This document shows positions 32,979 to 41,516 of a DNA stretch of 64,000 nucleotides, piece after piece; within the stretch, counting starts at the first letter, position 1, and each line of letters starts with the position of its first letter. The stretch is from the NCBI RefSeq assembly GCF_022399565.1, contig NZ_JAJTUT010000003.1, positions 1 through 64,000 of the forward strand, read 5' to 3'. This DNA is from Flavobacterium algicola. GTDB taxonomy: Bacteria > Bacteroidota > Bacteroidia > Flavobacteriales > Flavobacteriaceae. The position numbers and the translations under genes are program-made. Below the pieces are notes generated by a model. It was given only the letters and a program-made list of their open reading frames with translations, did no database searches and was not told the origin of the DNA.

Positions 32979-35009
32979 ATGAAGTTTTATTATCATGCTA
33001 GCCTAGCGCTATCACTGTTTGTGTCTATTGTGAGTAATGCACAAGGTACCGAACAAAAAAAGGAAAACCCTGATAGTTCTTTTGAATTTCAAGTAGAGCA
33101 GTTTTCAGATATAAAAGTATTGCGCTACCAAATTCCAGGATGGGAGAATTTGACACTCAAAGAACAAAAATTAGTTTATTATCTTACTCAAGCAGGTACT
33201 TCTGGCCGAGATATTATGTGGGACCAGAATTACAAGTACAATCTAAAAATTAGAAAAGCATTAGAAAATATCTACCTCAACTACAAAGGAGATAAAAATA
33301 CAGCTGACTGGAATAATTTTGAAATTTATTTGAAGAGAGTTTGGTTCTCAAATGGTATTCATCATCATTATTCGAATGATAAAATAATGCCAGGATTTTC
33401 TAAAACGTATTTTACAAAGATCTCAAAAGATACAAAAACTATTCTCGATCCTGCAATTGTGACGATTCTTTTTGATGGTCAAGATGCTAAGAAAGTCAAT
33501 CTAGACGAGTCTAAAGGTTTGGTTGAAGGTTCTGCAATCAATTTTTATGGTAGCGGAATTACGCACAAGGAAGTAGAAGCTTTTTATGCTGAGAAAAAGT
33601 CTCCAGATGCAACAAAACCGTATTCCTTTGGACTTAATTCTAAATTAGTTCGAAATAAAAAAGGACAATTAGAAGAAAAAGTGTGGAAAAGCAACGGAAT
33701 GTATGGTGCCGCAATTGATAAAATTATTTATTGGTTAGAAAAAGCTAAAACTGTCGCAGAAAATACCAAGCAAGCCGAAGCATTAGGATTATTGATTGAC
33801 TATTACAAAACGGGAAGTTTAAAAACTTGGGATGATTACAACATTGCTTGGTTACAAGCTACAGAAGGAAATATCGATTACATTAATGGTTTTATTGAAG
33901 TATATAATGATCCCGTTGGTTATAGAGGTTCTTATGAAACTGTGGTGCAAATTAAAGATTTTGATATGTCTAAGAAAATGGAGGTATTGTCTAAAAGTGC
34001 ACAATGGTTTGAAGATAATTCACCTTTAGATCCTTCTCATAAAAAGAAAAATGTTGTTGGGGTTTCTTATAAAACCGTAATTGTAGCAGGAGAAGCGGGA
34101 GACGCTTCGCCAAGTACGCCAATTGGTGTTAATTTGCCGAATGCAGATTGGATTCGCGCTACTTATGGGTCAAAATCTGTTTCTCTAGGAAACTTAGTTG
34201 ATGCATATGGTAAATCTGCAGGTAAAGGGAGGTTAGAAGAATTCGTCAATGATTCAGAAGAACTAGAAAGAGCTAAGAAGTATAGCGAAATTGGAGATAA
34301 ACTACATACTGCTCTACATGAAGTTGTAGGTCATGCATCCGGACGTATTAATGATGGTGTAGGAACGCCAAAAGAAACATTGAAAAGTTATGCGTCTACA
34401 ATGGAGGAAGGTCGTGCTGACCTTGTAGCATTATTTTATTTGTACAATTCAAAAATTCAAGAATTAGGGTTAGTTGACGATTGGAAAAAAGTCGGAATGG
34501 AAACTTACGATAGCTATTTGCGTAATGGTTTATTGACACAATTAATTCGAATTAAAGAAGGAGAGAGTATTGAAGAAGCACATATGAGAAACCGTCAATG
34601 GGTAAGTTCATGGGTGTTTGAAAAAGGATTAAAAGACAATGTTGTTGAAAAAATCAGTCGTAACGGAAAAACCTACCTTAACATTAATGATTATGAAAAA
34701 CTACATAGCTTGTTTGGTCAATTATTAAAAGAGGTGCAACGCATTAAATCTGAAGGGGACTACGAAGCTGCAAAAGCATTAGTAGAAAATTACGGAGTTA
34801 AAGTAGATCAAAAATTGCATGCAGAAATTATTGAACGTAACAAACAATTTCCATCAGCGCCATATAGTGGTTTTGTAAATCCATTTTTGACACCAAAACT
34901 GGATGCGAAAGGTGAAATTATTTCGATCGAAGTAATACAACCAAAAACCTTTGCAGAGCAAATGTTATATTATTCGAAAAACTTTAGCTTTCTACCAGAT
35001 GTAAATTAA
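32979..35009 (+). CDS. Exported M49-family (dipeptidyl peptidase III-like) metallopeptidase
   Basis: The family removes dipeptides from peptide N-termini using zinc. The 676-residue protein has a signal peptide (about 1-22, ending SNAQ) and the M49 motifs HEVVGH (residues 447-452) and EEGRAD (476-481), whose His, His and Glu bind zinc. The spacing and length fit the Bacteroides-type enzyme of about 675 residues rather than the longer eukaryotic form. The usual EECRAE motif here has Gly for Cys and Asp for the last Glu. Automatic annotation sometimes miscalls this family as dihydrofolate reductase. It stands alone. Confidence 0.88.
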   Translation: MKFYYHASLALSLFVSIVSNAQGTEQKKENPDSSFEFQVEQFSDIKVLRYQIPGWENLTLKEQKLVYYLTQAGTSGRDIMWDQNYKYNLKIRKALENIYLNYKGDKNTADWNNFEIYLKRVWFSNGIHHHYSNDKIMPGFSKTYFTKISKDTKTILDPAIVTILFDGQDAKKVNLDESKGLVEGSAINFYGSGITHKEVEAFYAEKKSPDATKPYSFGLNSKLVRNKKGQLEEKVWKSNGMYGAAIDKIIYWLEKAKTVAENTKQAEALGLLIDYYKTGSLKTWDDYNIAWLQATEGNIDYINGFIEVYNDPVGYRGSYETVVQIKDFDMSKKMEVLSKSAQWFEDNSPLDPSHKKKNVVGVSYKTVIVAGEAGDASPSTPIGVNLPNADWIRATYGSKSVSLGNLVDAYGKSAGKGRLEEFVNDSEELERAKKYSEIGDKLHTALHEVVGHASGRINDGVGTPKETLKSYASTMEEGRADLVALFYLYNSKIQELGLVDDWKKVGMETYDSYLRNGLLTQLIRIKEGESIEEAHMRNRQWVSSWVFEKGLKDNVVEKISRNGKTYLNINDYEKLHSLFGQLLKEVQRIKSEGDYEAAKALVENYGVKVDQKLHAEIIERNKQFPSAPYSGFVNPFLTPKLDAKGEIISIEVIQPKTFAEQMLYYSKNFSFLPDVN

Positions 35010-35032
35010 ATCTAAAATTAAGTTATAAAAGT

Positions 35033-35080
35033 AAGCCACATATTGCGCAGTTTCTATTGCGTGATTTGTGGTTTTTTATT
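35033..35080 (+). terminator. Possible terminator after the M49 peptidase gene
   Basis: CCACA (35036-35040) pairs with TGTGG (35067-35071) with further partial pairing of the TTGCGCA/TTGCGTG arms inside, and a T-run follows. Confidence 0.5.
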
Positions 35081-35296
35081 GGTCGCTACTTTGTGAAAAC
35101 GAATGATTATTTAACTGTATTTCTTTGCAATTCCTACCCTTTGAAATCGTTTTATTTTTAGTTGTATTTCTTCGACAAATTTCGCTATCGCTAAATTTAT
35201 CTGTGATTTTATCTATTATGATTTGAGCAGAAATACTAATTTTCGATTTGCGAAGTGATTATTTTTTTTTTGTGCTATGCTCTATTGTTGAAAATG

Positions 35297-35345
35297 AAAA
35301 AAGGCTTCTCATTTATAGTAACTATAGGTGAAGCCTTTTTTAAAA
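35297..35345. terminator. Bidirectional terminator between the M49 gene and gap
   Basis: AAAAAAGGCTTC pairs with GAAGCCTTTTTT around an inner TATAGT/ACTATA stem. It can end the converging gap transcript on the minus strand. Confidence 0.85.
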
Positions 35346-35405
35346 ATTTAATAAGCTGAATTATGTATTTTATATGTACAATAACAATAAATCTTTTATA
35401 GTATA

Positions 35406-36404
35406 CTATTGTTTGGAAGTGTATAAAATCAAATCGATAATTCGAGACGAATATCCAATTTCATTATCATACCATCCAACAACTTTTACCATTTTATCGA
35501 TAACAGATGTAAGTTGTGCATCAAACAAACAAGAGTGTGGATTGCCTAATATATCTACAGATACAATTGGATCTTCTGTATAATCTAGAATACCTTTTAA
35601 ATTGGTTTGAGCGGCTTTTTCAAAAGCTTGATTTATCTCTTCGATACTTACATTTCGTTTTACATTAAAAGTAATATCTGTTAGGGATCCATCTGGCACT
35701 GGTACACGGATTCCGCATCCACCTAATTTATTATCGAGTTCAGGAAAAATTTTAGTCAAAGCTTTGGCAGCTCCTGTAGTAGTAGGTACGATTGATTGAC
35801 TAGCGCCACGAGCACGACGTAGGTCTCGGTGCGGTTGATCATGCAAGCTTTGGTCTGTTGTGTACGAGTGTATAGTCGTAATGTACGCCTGCTCAATACC
35901 ACAAAGTTCCTCAATAACCTTAATCATAGGAGCAGCGTTGTTTGTCGTACAACTAGCATTAGAAATTATAGTTTCTGTTCCGTCAAGAATATGTTCATTA
36001 ACACCAAGTACAACTGTTTTGATATTATCAACTTCAGCAGGAGCAGAGAGAATTACTTTTTTTGCACCGGCAAGAATATGTGCATTGATGTCTTCAAAGG
36101 TTTTGTATTTCCCTGTAGATTCAACAACGTAGTCAATATTGTGACTTTTCCAGTCAAGATTAGCAACGGCTTTCTCATGAAAGAACAAGAAGTGTTTCTC
36201 ATCTACAAAAAATCCAGTTTCATCAGAGCGTACTTTAGAGGGTAAAACACCGTGAATACTATCATATTTTAATAAATGAGCCATCGTCTTGGTGTCTGCT
36301 ATATCATTAATAGCTATAACCTCTATATTAGGGTGGTTGAGTAAAAGACGAAAAAGATTTCGACCAATGCGTCCGAAACCATTAATAGCAATTCTAGTTT
36401 TCAA
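35406..36404 (-). CDS. gap: Glyceraldehyde-3-phosphate dehydrogenase, type I
   Basis: GAPDH oxidises glyceraldehyde 3-phosphate in glycolysis, or runs in reverse in gluconeogenesis. The 332-residue protein has the NAD motif NGFGRIGR (8-15), Asp34 typical of NAD preference, the catalytic Cys152 in SNASCTTN, HSYTTDQ, and the C-terminal WYDNEIGYSSR. All key residues are kept. It is followed by a strong terminator; lipA lies 72 bases upstream on the same strand, so weak cotranscription is possible. Confidence 0.96.
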   Translation of the reverse strand: MKTRIAINGFGRIGRNLFRLLLNHPNIEVIAINDIADTKTMAHLLKYDSIHGVLPSKVRSDETGFFVDEKHFLFFHEKAVANLDWKSHNIDYVVESTGKYKTFEDINAHILAGAKKVILSAPAEVDNIKTVVLGVNEHILDGTETIISNASCTTNNAAPMIKVIEELCGIEQAYITTIHSYTTDQSLHDQPHRDLRRARGASQSIVPTTTGAAKALTKIFPELDNKLGGCGIRVPVPDGSLTDITFNVKRNVSIEEINQAFEKAAQTNLKGILDYTEDPIVSVDILGNPHSCLFDAQLTSVIDKMVKVVGWYDNEIGYSSRIIDLILYTSKQ

Positions 36405-36475
36405 TTCAAAAAAGGGAGATGAGGTAGTGGTTTGATTGGCTTTCGAAAAAGATAAGCAAACTACTATGAATTTAT

Positions 36476-37375
36476 TTATAAAATATGTTTTTGTGCTTTA
36501 TATGAAGAACGAACCAATGGGCCACTTTCAACATGACGGAAACCTAATTCCAAACCATATTTTTCATAGATCGCAAATTGCTCTGGTGTAATAAATTCTT
36601 TAACCGGAAGGTGCTTTTTACTAGGTTGTAAATACTGCCCAATGGTTACGACGTCTACATTTGCATCGCGAAGGTCTCTCATAGTTTGAAAAACTTCTTC
36701 TTCTTGCTCACCAAGACCAAGCATAATACCAGATTTTGTTCTGTTGATGCCTTTCTCTTTTAAATAACGTAATACTTCTAGACTACGGTCGTATTTTGCT
36801 TGTATGCGTACTTCGCGAGTCAATCTTCTTACCGTTTCCATATTGTGTGATACTACCTCTGGGTTGGCTTCTACAACACGGTCAATATTTCGCTCGATTC
36901 CTTGAAAATCAGGGATTAAAGTTTCTAGCGTAGTATTGGGATTCATTCGACGAATAGCCTTAACGGTTTCTATCCATATAATCGAACCACCATCTTTTAA
37001 ATCATCTCTATCAACACTAGTAATTACCGCATGTTTGATATTCATGATTTTAATTGAGCGCGCCACTTTTTCTGGTTCATCCCAATCAACAGTTTCAGGG
37101 CGTCCGGTTTTTACGCCGCAAAATCCGCAAGAACGCGTACATGTGTTCCCCAAAATCATAAAAGTTGCTGTACCTTCTCCCCAGCATTCTCCCATATTTG
37201 GGCAGCTACCAGAGGTGCAGATTGTATTCAAGCTATATTTATCAACCAAACCACGTAGTTCAGTATATTTTTTTCCTATTGGTAGTTTTACCCTAAGCCA
37301 TTTTGGTTTAGCGATGCTCTGTTCGGCTGTGCCTCGAGTTGCTACAGGTGCAGTTGTATCTAAAACAGTTTCCAT
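36476..37375 (-). CDS. lipA: Lipoyl synthase
   Basis: LipA is a radical-SAM enzyme that inserts two sulfurs into protein-bound octanoyl groups to make lipoyl cofactors. The 299-residue protein has the auxiliary cluster Cys53, Cys58 and Cys64 ([12 protein letters not shown]), the radical-SAM Cys79, Cys83 and Cys86 (CTRSCGFC), and the C-terminal RSSY whose Ser binds the auxiliary cluster. All ligands are present. The product serves the E2 partners of the LpdA encoded at 10277-11665. A -7 element lies 18 bases upstream. Confidence 0.96.
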   Translation of the reverse strand: METVLDTTAPVATRGTAEQSIAKPKWLRVKLPIGKKYTELRGLVDKYSLNTICTSGSCPNMGECWGEGTATFMILGNTCTRSCGFCGVKTGRPETVDWDEPEKVARSIKIMNIKHAVITSVDRDDLKDGGSIIWIETVKAIRRMNPNTTLETLIPDFQGIERNIDRVVEANPEVVSHNMETVRRLTREVRIQAKYDRSLEVLRYLKEKGINRTKSGIMLGLGEQEEEVFQTMRDLRDANVDVVTIGQYLQPSKKHLPVKEFITPEQFAIYEKYGLELGFRHVESGPLVRSSYKAQKHIL

Positions 37376-37393
37376 AAATCAATTTTCAGACTA

Positions 37394-37401
37394 CAAAGAT
37401 A
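37394..37401 (-). promoter_or_regulatory. -7 element of lipA (TATCTTTG)
   Basis: TATCTTTG on the minus strand fits TAnnTTTG and lies 18 bases before the lipA start codon. Confidence 0.5.
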
Positions 37402-37456
37402 AGCAACTGATTTTAAAAAGGCTGTTTAACTTAAGCTAGCTTTACTATAGATATGT

Positions 37457-37489
37457 TAAAAAAAAACAGCATCCGTTAGATGCTGTTTA
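37457..37489 (-). terminator. Intrinsic terminator after tonB
   Basis: AAACAGCATC (37464-37473) pairs with GATGCTGTTT (37479-37488), followed on the minus strand by a T-run. Confidence 0.87.
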
Positions 37490-37556
37490 ATGTTCATAAA
37501 TGATAATACTAAATATATAAATTTTTAAATAGTTAAAAAGTTACTTGTTTTATTGC

Positions 37557-38408
37557 TTAATTCGTTTGTACAGAGATAGGTAATGTATACGCTGTACGCA
37601 CAGGTTTGGAATCGATTTGTCCTGGTGACCATTTGGTTCTTAACGATTTTAAAACTCGAATAGCTTCCTGTGCAAATTCATGTCCCGGATTATTTTTAAC
37701 TTGGATATCCGTCATGCTTCCATCTTTTTCGACAACAAAATAGACCATAATACGCACAATCTTTTCCTCATTGATATCTGAAGTTTCAAAATTGCGTCCA
37801 ACATAACTGTAGAGTTTTTCGATTCCACCAGGGAAAACGGGTTGTTTGTCGAGAGTGGTTGTGGTTGCAATAGCATTTCCATTATCATTGTCTCCAGTGG
37901 CAGAAATAGAAGAGCTTGTCCCGGTTGTAGAACTAGGGCCACTATATAATGTAGGCTTAGAACCTACTATCGCATTTGGGTCTATCGTCGGAGCTACGAT
38001 CATGTCATTAATAGGAACTTGATCAATAGCTGCAGCTGCAGGAACAATAGTTGGATGTGCTAAATTTTTTATATCAATTTTTTCTGTAACAACTTGCTGT
38101 TTGACTTCGGGTGCTATCGCCTTTAGTTCTGGAACTAATTGCTCAACAGCTGGCGGCAGATTCACAGGAGTTATTATTCGATCAAGCGTTGGTGTTGTTT
38201 CTTCTATTACAGGATTACTTATTAAGTTGAGACTGTGCAAAACTTTGGGTACTGCAATAAGTAACGCACAAAACGAAAGACTGACTAAAAGTGCTGTAAT
38301 TGTAGTTTTGGTACTTTCTTGACGGAGTTGGTAGGCTCCGTACTCCTTGTTTTTGTTTTCGAATACTAGGTTAATCCAATCCGATTCGTAGATACTTGAT
38401 TTTGACAT
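37557..38408 (-). CDS. TonB-family energy transducer
   Basis: TonB passes proton-motive energy to outer-membrane receptors. The 283-residue protein has a cytoplasmic N-terminus with NKEYGAYQLRQES (typical of Bacteroidota TonBs), one membrane helix (about 33-53), a Pro/Val/Ala-rich periplasmic stretch (about 65-185) and a C-terminal TonB domain (about 190-283) with VYFVVEKDGSMTDIQVKN and TKWSPGQIDSKPVR. No exbB/exbD is adjacent, so partners lie elsewhere. It has its own terminator. Confidence 0.9.
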   Translation of the reverse strand: MSKSSIYESDWINLVFENKNKEYGAYQLRQESTKTTITALLVSLSFCALLIAVPKVLHSLNLISNPVIEETTPTLDRIITPVNLPPAVEQLVPELKAIAPEVKQQVVTEKIDIKNLAHPTIVPAAAAIDQVPINDMIVAPTIDPNAIVGSKPTLYSGPSSTTGTSSSISATGDNDNGNAIATTTTLDKQPVFPGGIEKLYSYVGRNFETSDINEEKIVRIMVYFVVEKDGSMTDIQVKNNPGHEFAQEAIRVLKSLRTKWSPGQIDSKPVRTAYTLPISVQTN

Positions 38409-38686
38409 GATTATTGGTGTTAATGGTTAGGTAAAAATCAAATCATAAGTAGCAATTTTTAAAAGTGAAACATTATCGCTGGTATTTATTCGGGAGGAAT
38501 GTATTAAAATTACGAATATTTATTTATAATTATGTTAAAAGTTTGAATAATTTTCAAGCAAATTTTATGCCTATGATTTTTCGATTGTATAGCTATTATT
38601 GCCTTGTCAAGCAGAAAATTGGCGATGATATCTATTTAGTACGAAAAAAATAAAAGAGTAGAAGTGGGATAGATGGTATTGCTGTA

Positions 38687-39238
38687 TTATCGCTTAGTTC
38701 GGATAATTTCTGCTAGTAACTTTTTCGCGCGAAGTAGTTTAACCTTAACATTATTTAAAGGTTCATCGATAGCATTAGCAATTTCTTGGTAACTCATTTC
38801 TTGAAAATAACGTAACTGAATTACTTCTTGGTAATGTGGTTTTAACTCTTTTATATAACGCAGTAGGAGTGATAAATTTTGTTCCGTAATAAGTTCATCT
38901 TCTGCAGATGGGGTAGTGTCTGCAATATTGTAAGCTTTTTGATCTTCCTTTTCGGTGATTTCAACAAAAAGGCTGGCTTTGTTTTTTCGCAACAAATCAA
39001 TATGTACATTCTTAGCAATAGAAATAAGCCAAGTGTTAAATTGAAATTCGGGATTGTATGTTGCTATTTTGTCAAAAGCTTTAGAGAAAGTTTCGATTGT
39101 GATGTCCTCTGCAGTGCTTTCGTTTTCTGTACGTTTAAGCATGAAGCCATAAACCTCGTTCCAATAAAAATTTAAAAGGTAGGTAAAGGCAGTCTGGTCT
39201 CCTCTTTTTGCTTTTTCTATTTGGTTTGTTATTTCCAA
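38687..39238 (-). CDS. ECF RNA polymerase sigma factor
   Basis: The protein has sigma region 2 (with AEDITIETFSKAFDKIATYNPEFQFNTW in part) and region 4 (LKPHYQEVIQLRYFQEMSYQEIANAI and NNVKVKLLRAKKLL in part), and lacks regions 1 and 3. From TTG at 39238 it has 183 residues and overlaps the glycosyltransferase stop by 10 bases, which suits coupling. An ATG at 39319 would add 27 residues without sigma similarity and a 91-base overlap. No anti-sigma gene is adjacent. Region 2/4 similarity is from motif reading. Confidence 0.88.
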   Translation of the reverse strand: MEITNQIEKAKRGDQTAFTYLLNFYWNEVYGFMLKRTENESTAEDITIETFSKAFDKIATYNPEFQFNTWLISIAKNVHIDLLRKNKASLFVEITEKEDQKAYNIADTTPSAEDELITEQNLSLLLRYIKELKPHYQEVIQLRYFQEMSYQEIANAIDEPLNNVKVKLLRAKKLLAEIIRTKR

Positions 39239-40335
39239 TGTACTGGTTTTGAAAAAAGGTTGGCTATAAAGATATTCATTTGTGACAAAATTAGAAATAA
39301 TTCTACAAATGGAAACCAATATTTAAGATCATTTTCTTTCAACTTTCCTGCCGAGAAGCCTACGACTGTCCAAGCAGCGATATACCTAATAACTACTAAA
39401 GCCAAAACAATTATCCATTGAAATTGAAAAGCAAGTAGCAGTATTGCTAGGATAAAAAATAGAAGTTGAGAACTATAAAAGGTAGCCAACTGTATTTTGT
39501 CTATGGTCTTATAATGTTGTGCAGTGGATATATGTCTTCTCTTTTGTGTCAGCCATTCCTTGTATGTAGTTTTAGGTTTTGAGTAGGTAAAACTATCAGC
39601 CATATAGGCTATTGTGGTGTTTTTGGAATTGGAAGCTTCATTAATAAACAAATCATCGTCACCAGATCTAACCTGTATGTGGCTAATAAAACCATTTACA
39701 TTAAAAAAGACTTCTTTTTTATAAGCTAAATTACGACCTACGCCCATATAAGGATGTCCAGATTTTGCCCAAGATAGATACTGAAGAGCGGTGATAACCG
39801 TTTCAAATCGTATCATTTTATTTAGAAAAGACTTGGCTACTTTTTCATACCCACCATAACCCAAGACAATAGTTTTGTGCATCGTAAATTGTGAACTCAT
39901 AGCGGTAATCCAATCTTTGGAAGTAGGATAACAATCGGCATCAGTAAAAAGTAAGTAATCTTTTTTGGCTGATTTTATTCCGAGTGTTAATGCATATTTT
40001 TTATTACCCCAAAAGGCTTCATTGTTTTTAACCTTAACCAATCGAACATTTGGATATTGTTTTTCGAATGCTTCAAAAACTTCCAGTGTATTATCACTTG
40101 ATGCATCATCAATTAAGATAATTTCAAAATCTGGATAATCTTGTTCAGCCAATAAGGGAATAAATTGGGCTACATTTTCCTCTTCATTTTTAGCACAAAC
40201 AATCACCGATATAGGAATTCTTTTGGGCGTAATTTTTTGCGCTTTTGCAAATGCAAAATTGCTAAAAACACCTAAATAATAACCTAGCTGAACAACAACA
40301 ATAAAAGCAAAAAAGTAGAGTAATAGTATAAGCAT
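39229..40335 (-). CDS. Glycosyltransferase family 2, membrane type
   Basis: The 368-residue protein starts with a membrane segment, then a GT-A domain with ISVIVCAKNEEENV, ILIDDASSDNT and the metal-binding DAD in LFTDADCYP, the acceptor-site SGDDDLF, and a QKRRHIS motif like the Q-x-x-R-W of processive enzymes. Two or three membrane helices close the protein (about 275-365). It would add sugars from nucleotide donors at the inner membrane. The donor and acceptor are unknown. The sigma gene overlaps its end. Confidence 0.88.
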   Translation of the reverse strand: MLILLLYFFAFIVVVQLGYYLGVFSNFAFAKAQKITPKRIPISVIVCAKNEEENVAQFIPLLAEQDYPDFEIILIDDASSDNTLEVFEAFEKQYPNVRLVKVKNNEAFWGNKKYALTLGIKSAKKDYLLFTDADCYPTSKDWITAMSSQFTMHKTIVLGYGGYEKVAKSFLNKMIRFETVITALQYLSWAKSGHPYMGVGRNLAYKKEVFFNVNGFISHIQVRSGDDDLFINEASNSKNTTIAYMADSFTYSKPKTTYKEWLTQKRRHISTAQHYKTIDKIQLATFYSSQLLFFILAILLLAFQFQWIIVLALVVIRYIAAWTVVGFSAGKLKENDLKYWFPFVELFLILSQMNIFIANLFSKPVHWK

Positions 40336-40455
40336 CGGACTTTATAAGTTATTTTAAATCGTGTGCAAAGGTATGAATAGAATTATGATTTGTAAATGTT
40401 CTTGTCTGAATTTTAAAATAAAACTTTTAGCTGATTTTGAGGGCTAAAATAATGA

Positions 40456-41469
40456 CTAAATGATGTTTACTTCTGCTTCAATAGTAATCCCAAAGATTTC
40501 GAATACAGTTTGTTGAACATCTCTAGAAACAGCAAGAATTTCTTGCCCTGTTGCGTTGCCATAATTCACCAATACCAACGCTTGATTTTTGTGTACGCCT
40601 GCATCGCCAAATCTTTTTCCTTTGAAGCCAGCTTGCTCGATTAACCAGCCTGCCGGAACTTTTACTTTAGTTTCAGAGATGTCATAAAATTTCATTTCGG
40701 GAAACTTTGCATGAATTGGTTCGAAATCTTTTTTACTAATAATTGGATTTTTAAAGAAGCTTCCGCTGTTTCCCAATTGTTTGGGATCTGGAAGCTTGCT
40801 TTGTCTTATAGCAATTACTGCGTTGCTTACATCTTTTAGAGTTGGATTTGTATTATCTTTTTTTGCTAGTTCGGCTGCAATGTCACCGTATGATATGTTA
40901 ATTTTGTGATTGCGTTTAGTTAGTTTAAAAACGACTGATGTGATGATATATTGATCTTTAACACTGTTTTTAAAAATACTTTCTCGGTATCCAAAATGGC
41001 ATTCTTCTTTTAGGAAAGTTTTGCTTTCTTGATTTTCGATGGCAATGGCTTCACAAGAAACAAAGCTGTCTTTGATTTCAGCTCCGTAGGCTCCAATATT
41101 CTGTACAGGAGTGGTGCCAACATTTCCCGGGATTAGAGACATGTTTTCAAGTCCGCCAAAGTCATGATCAATAGTCCATAAAACAAATTCATGCCAACTT
41201 TCACCGGCTTGACTTTCGACCCAAACAAAATTTTCATCCTCTTTTATTATTTTTTTACCTTTTAAATCAATGTGTATTACTAGCGCATCGATATCTTGTG
41301 TCAATAGCATATTACTTCCACCACCCAAAATAAATTTTTTGTTTGTTTTATTTTCTAATAAAACAGTCTTTAACTCAGCTACCGAATGGACTGCAATAAA
41401 TTGTTTGGCTTGGGCTTCGATACCAAAAGTATTGAAGCTTTTTAAAGAAAAATTAGATTGTAATTCCAT
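40456..41469 (-). CDS. murB: UDP-N-acetylenolpyruvoylglucosamine reductase
   Basis: MurB reduces UDP-GlcNAc-enolpyruvate to UDP-MurNAc in peptidoglycan synthesis, with FAD and NADPH. From ATG at 41469 the protein has 337 residues. The family signs are FNTFGIEAQA near the start, GGGSNML (FAD), IPGNVGTTPVQNIGAYG, the catalytic Ser in LGNSGSFFKNP, and a C-terminal Glu region. It has the longer type I layout. A longer frame to 41547 adds 26 hydrophobic residues and is not supported. It lies 47 bases after the asnB stop. Confidence 0.94.
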   Translation of the reverse strand: MELQSNFSLKSFNTFGIEAQAKQFIAVHSVAELKTVLLENKTNKKFILGGGSNMLLTQDIDALVIHIDLKGKKIIKEDENFVWVESQAGESWHEFVLWTIDHDFGGLENMSLIPGNVGTTPVQNIGAYGAEIKDSFVSCEAIAIENQESKTFLKEECHFGYRESIFKNSVKDQYIITSVVFKLTKRNHKINISYGDIAAELAKKDNTNPTLKDVSNAVIAIRQSKLPDPKQLGNSGSFFKNPIISKKDFEPIHAKFPEMKFYDISETKVKVPAGWLIEQAGFKGKRFGDAGVHKNQALVLVNYGNATGQEILAVSRDVQQTVFEIFGITIEAEVNII

Positions 41470-41516
41470 AAAGTAAGAGGGTAAAGCAATTAATAAATTG
41501 TTTTCAAAAATAAGGA

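Larger units (their letters stand above)
35010..35405. other. Intergenic region with two hairpins between the M49 gene and gap
   Basis: It holds a weak terminator-like hairpin (35033-35080) after the M49 gene and a strong one (35297-35345). Between them is AT-rich sequence with a short repeated GCGATAGCGAAATTT-like palindrome near 35180-35205. No gene was found. Confidence 0.4.

Noticed and set aside
32979..35009. Dihydrofolate reductase, a label that this family sometimes carries
   Set aside because: The HEVVGH and EEGRAD zinc motifs show an M49 peptidase.
38465..38653. A 62-residue plus-strand frame between tonB and the second ECF sigma gene
   Set aside because: It has a non-ATG start, random AT-rich composition, no promoter, and no recognised family.
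39239..39319. 27 extra N-terminal residues for the second ECF sigma factor
   Set aside because: They give a 91-base overlap with the glycosyltransferase gene and no sigma similarity; a TTG at 39238 fits better, although this is not certain.
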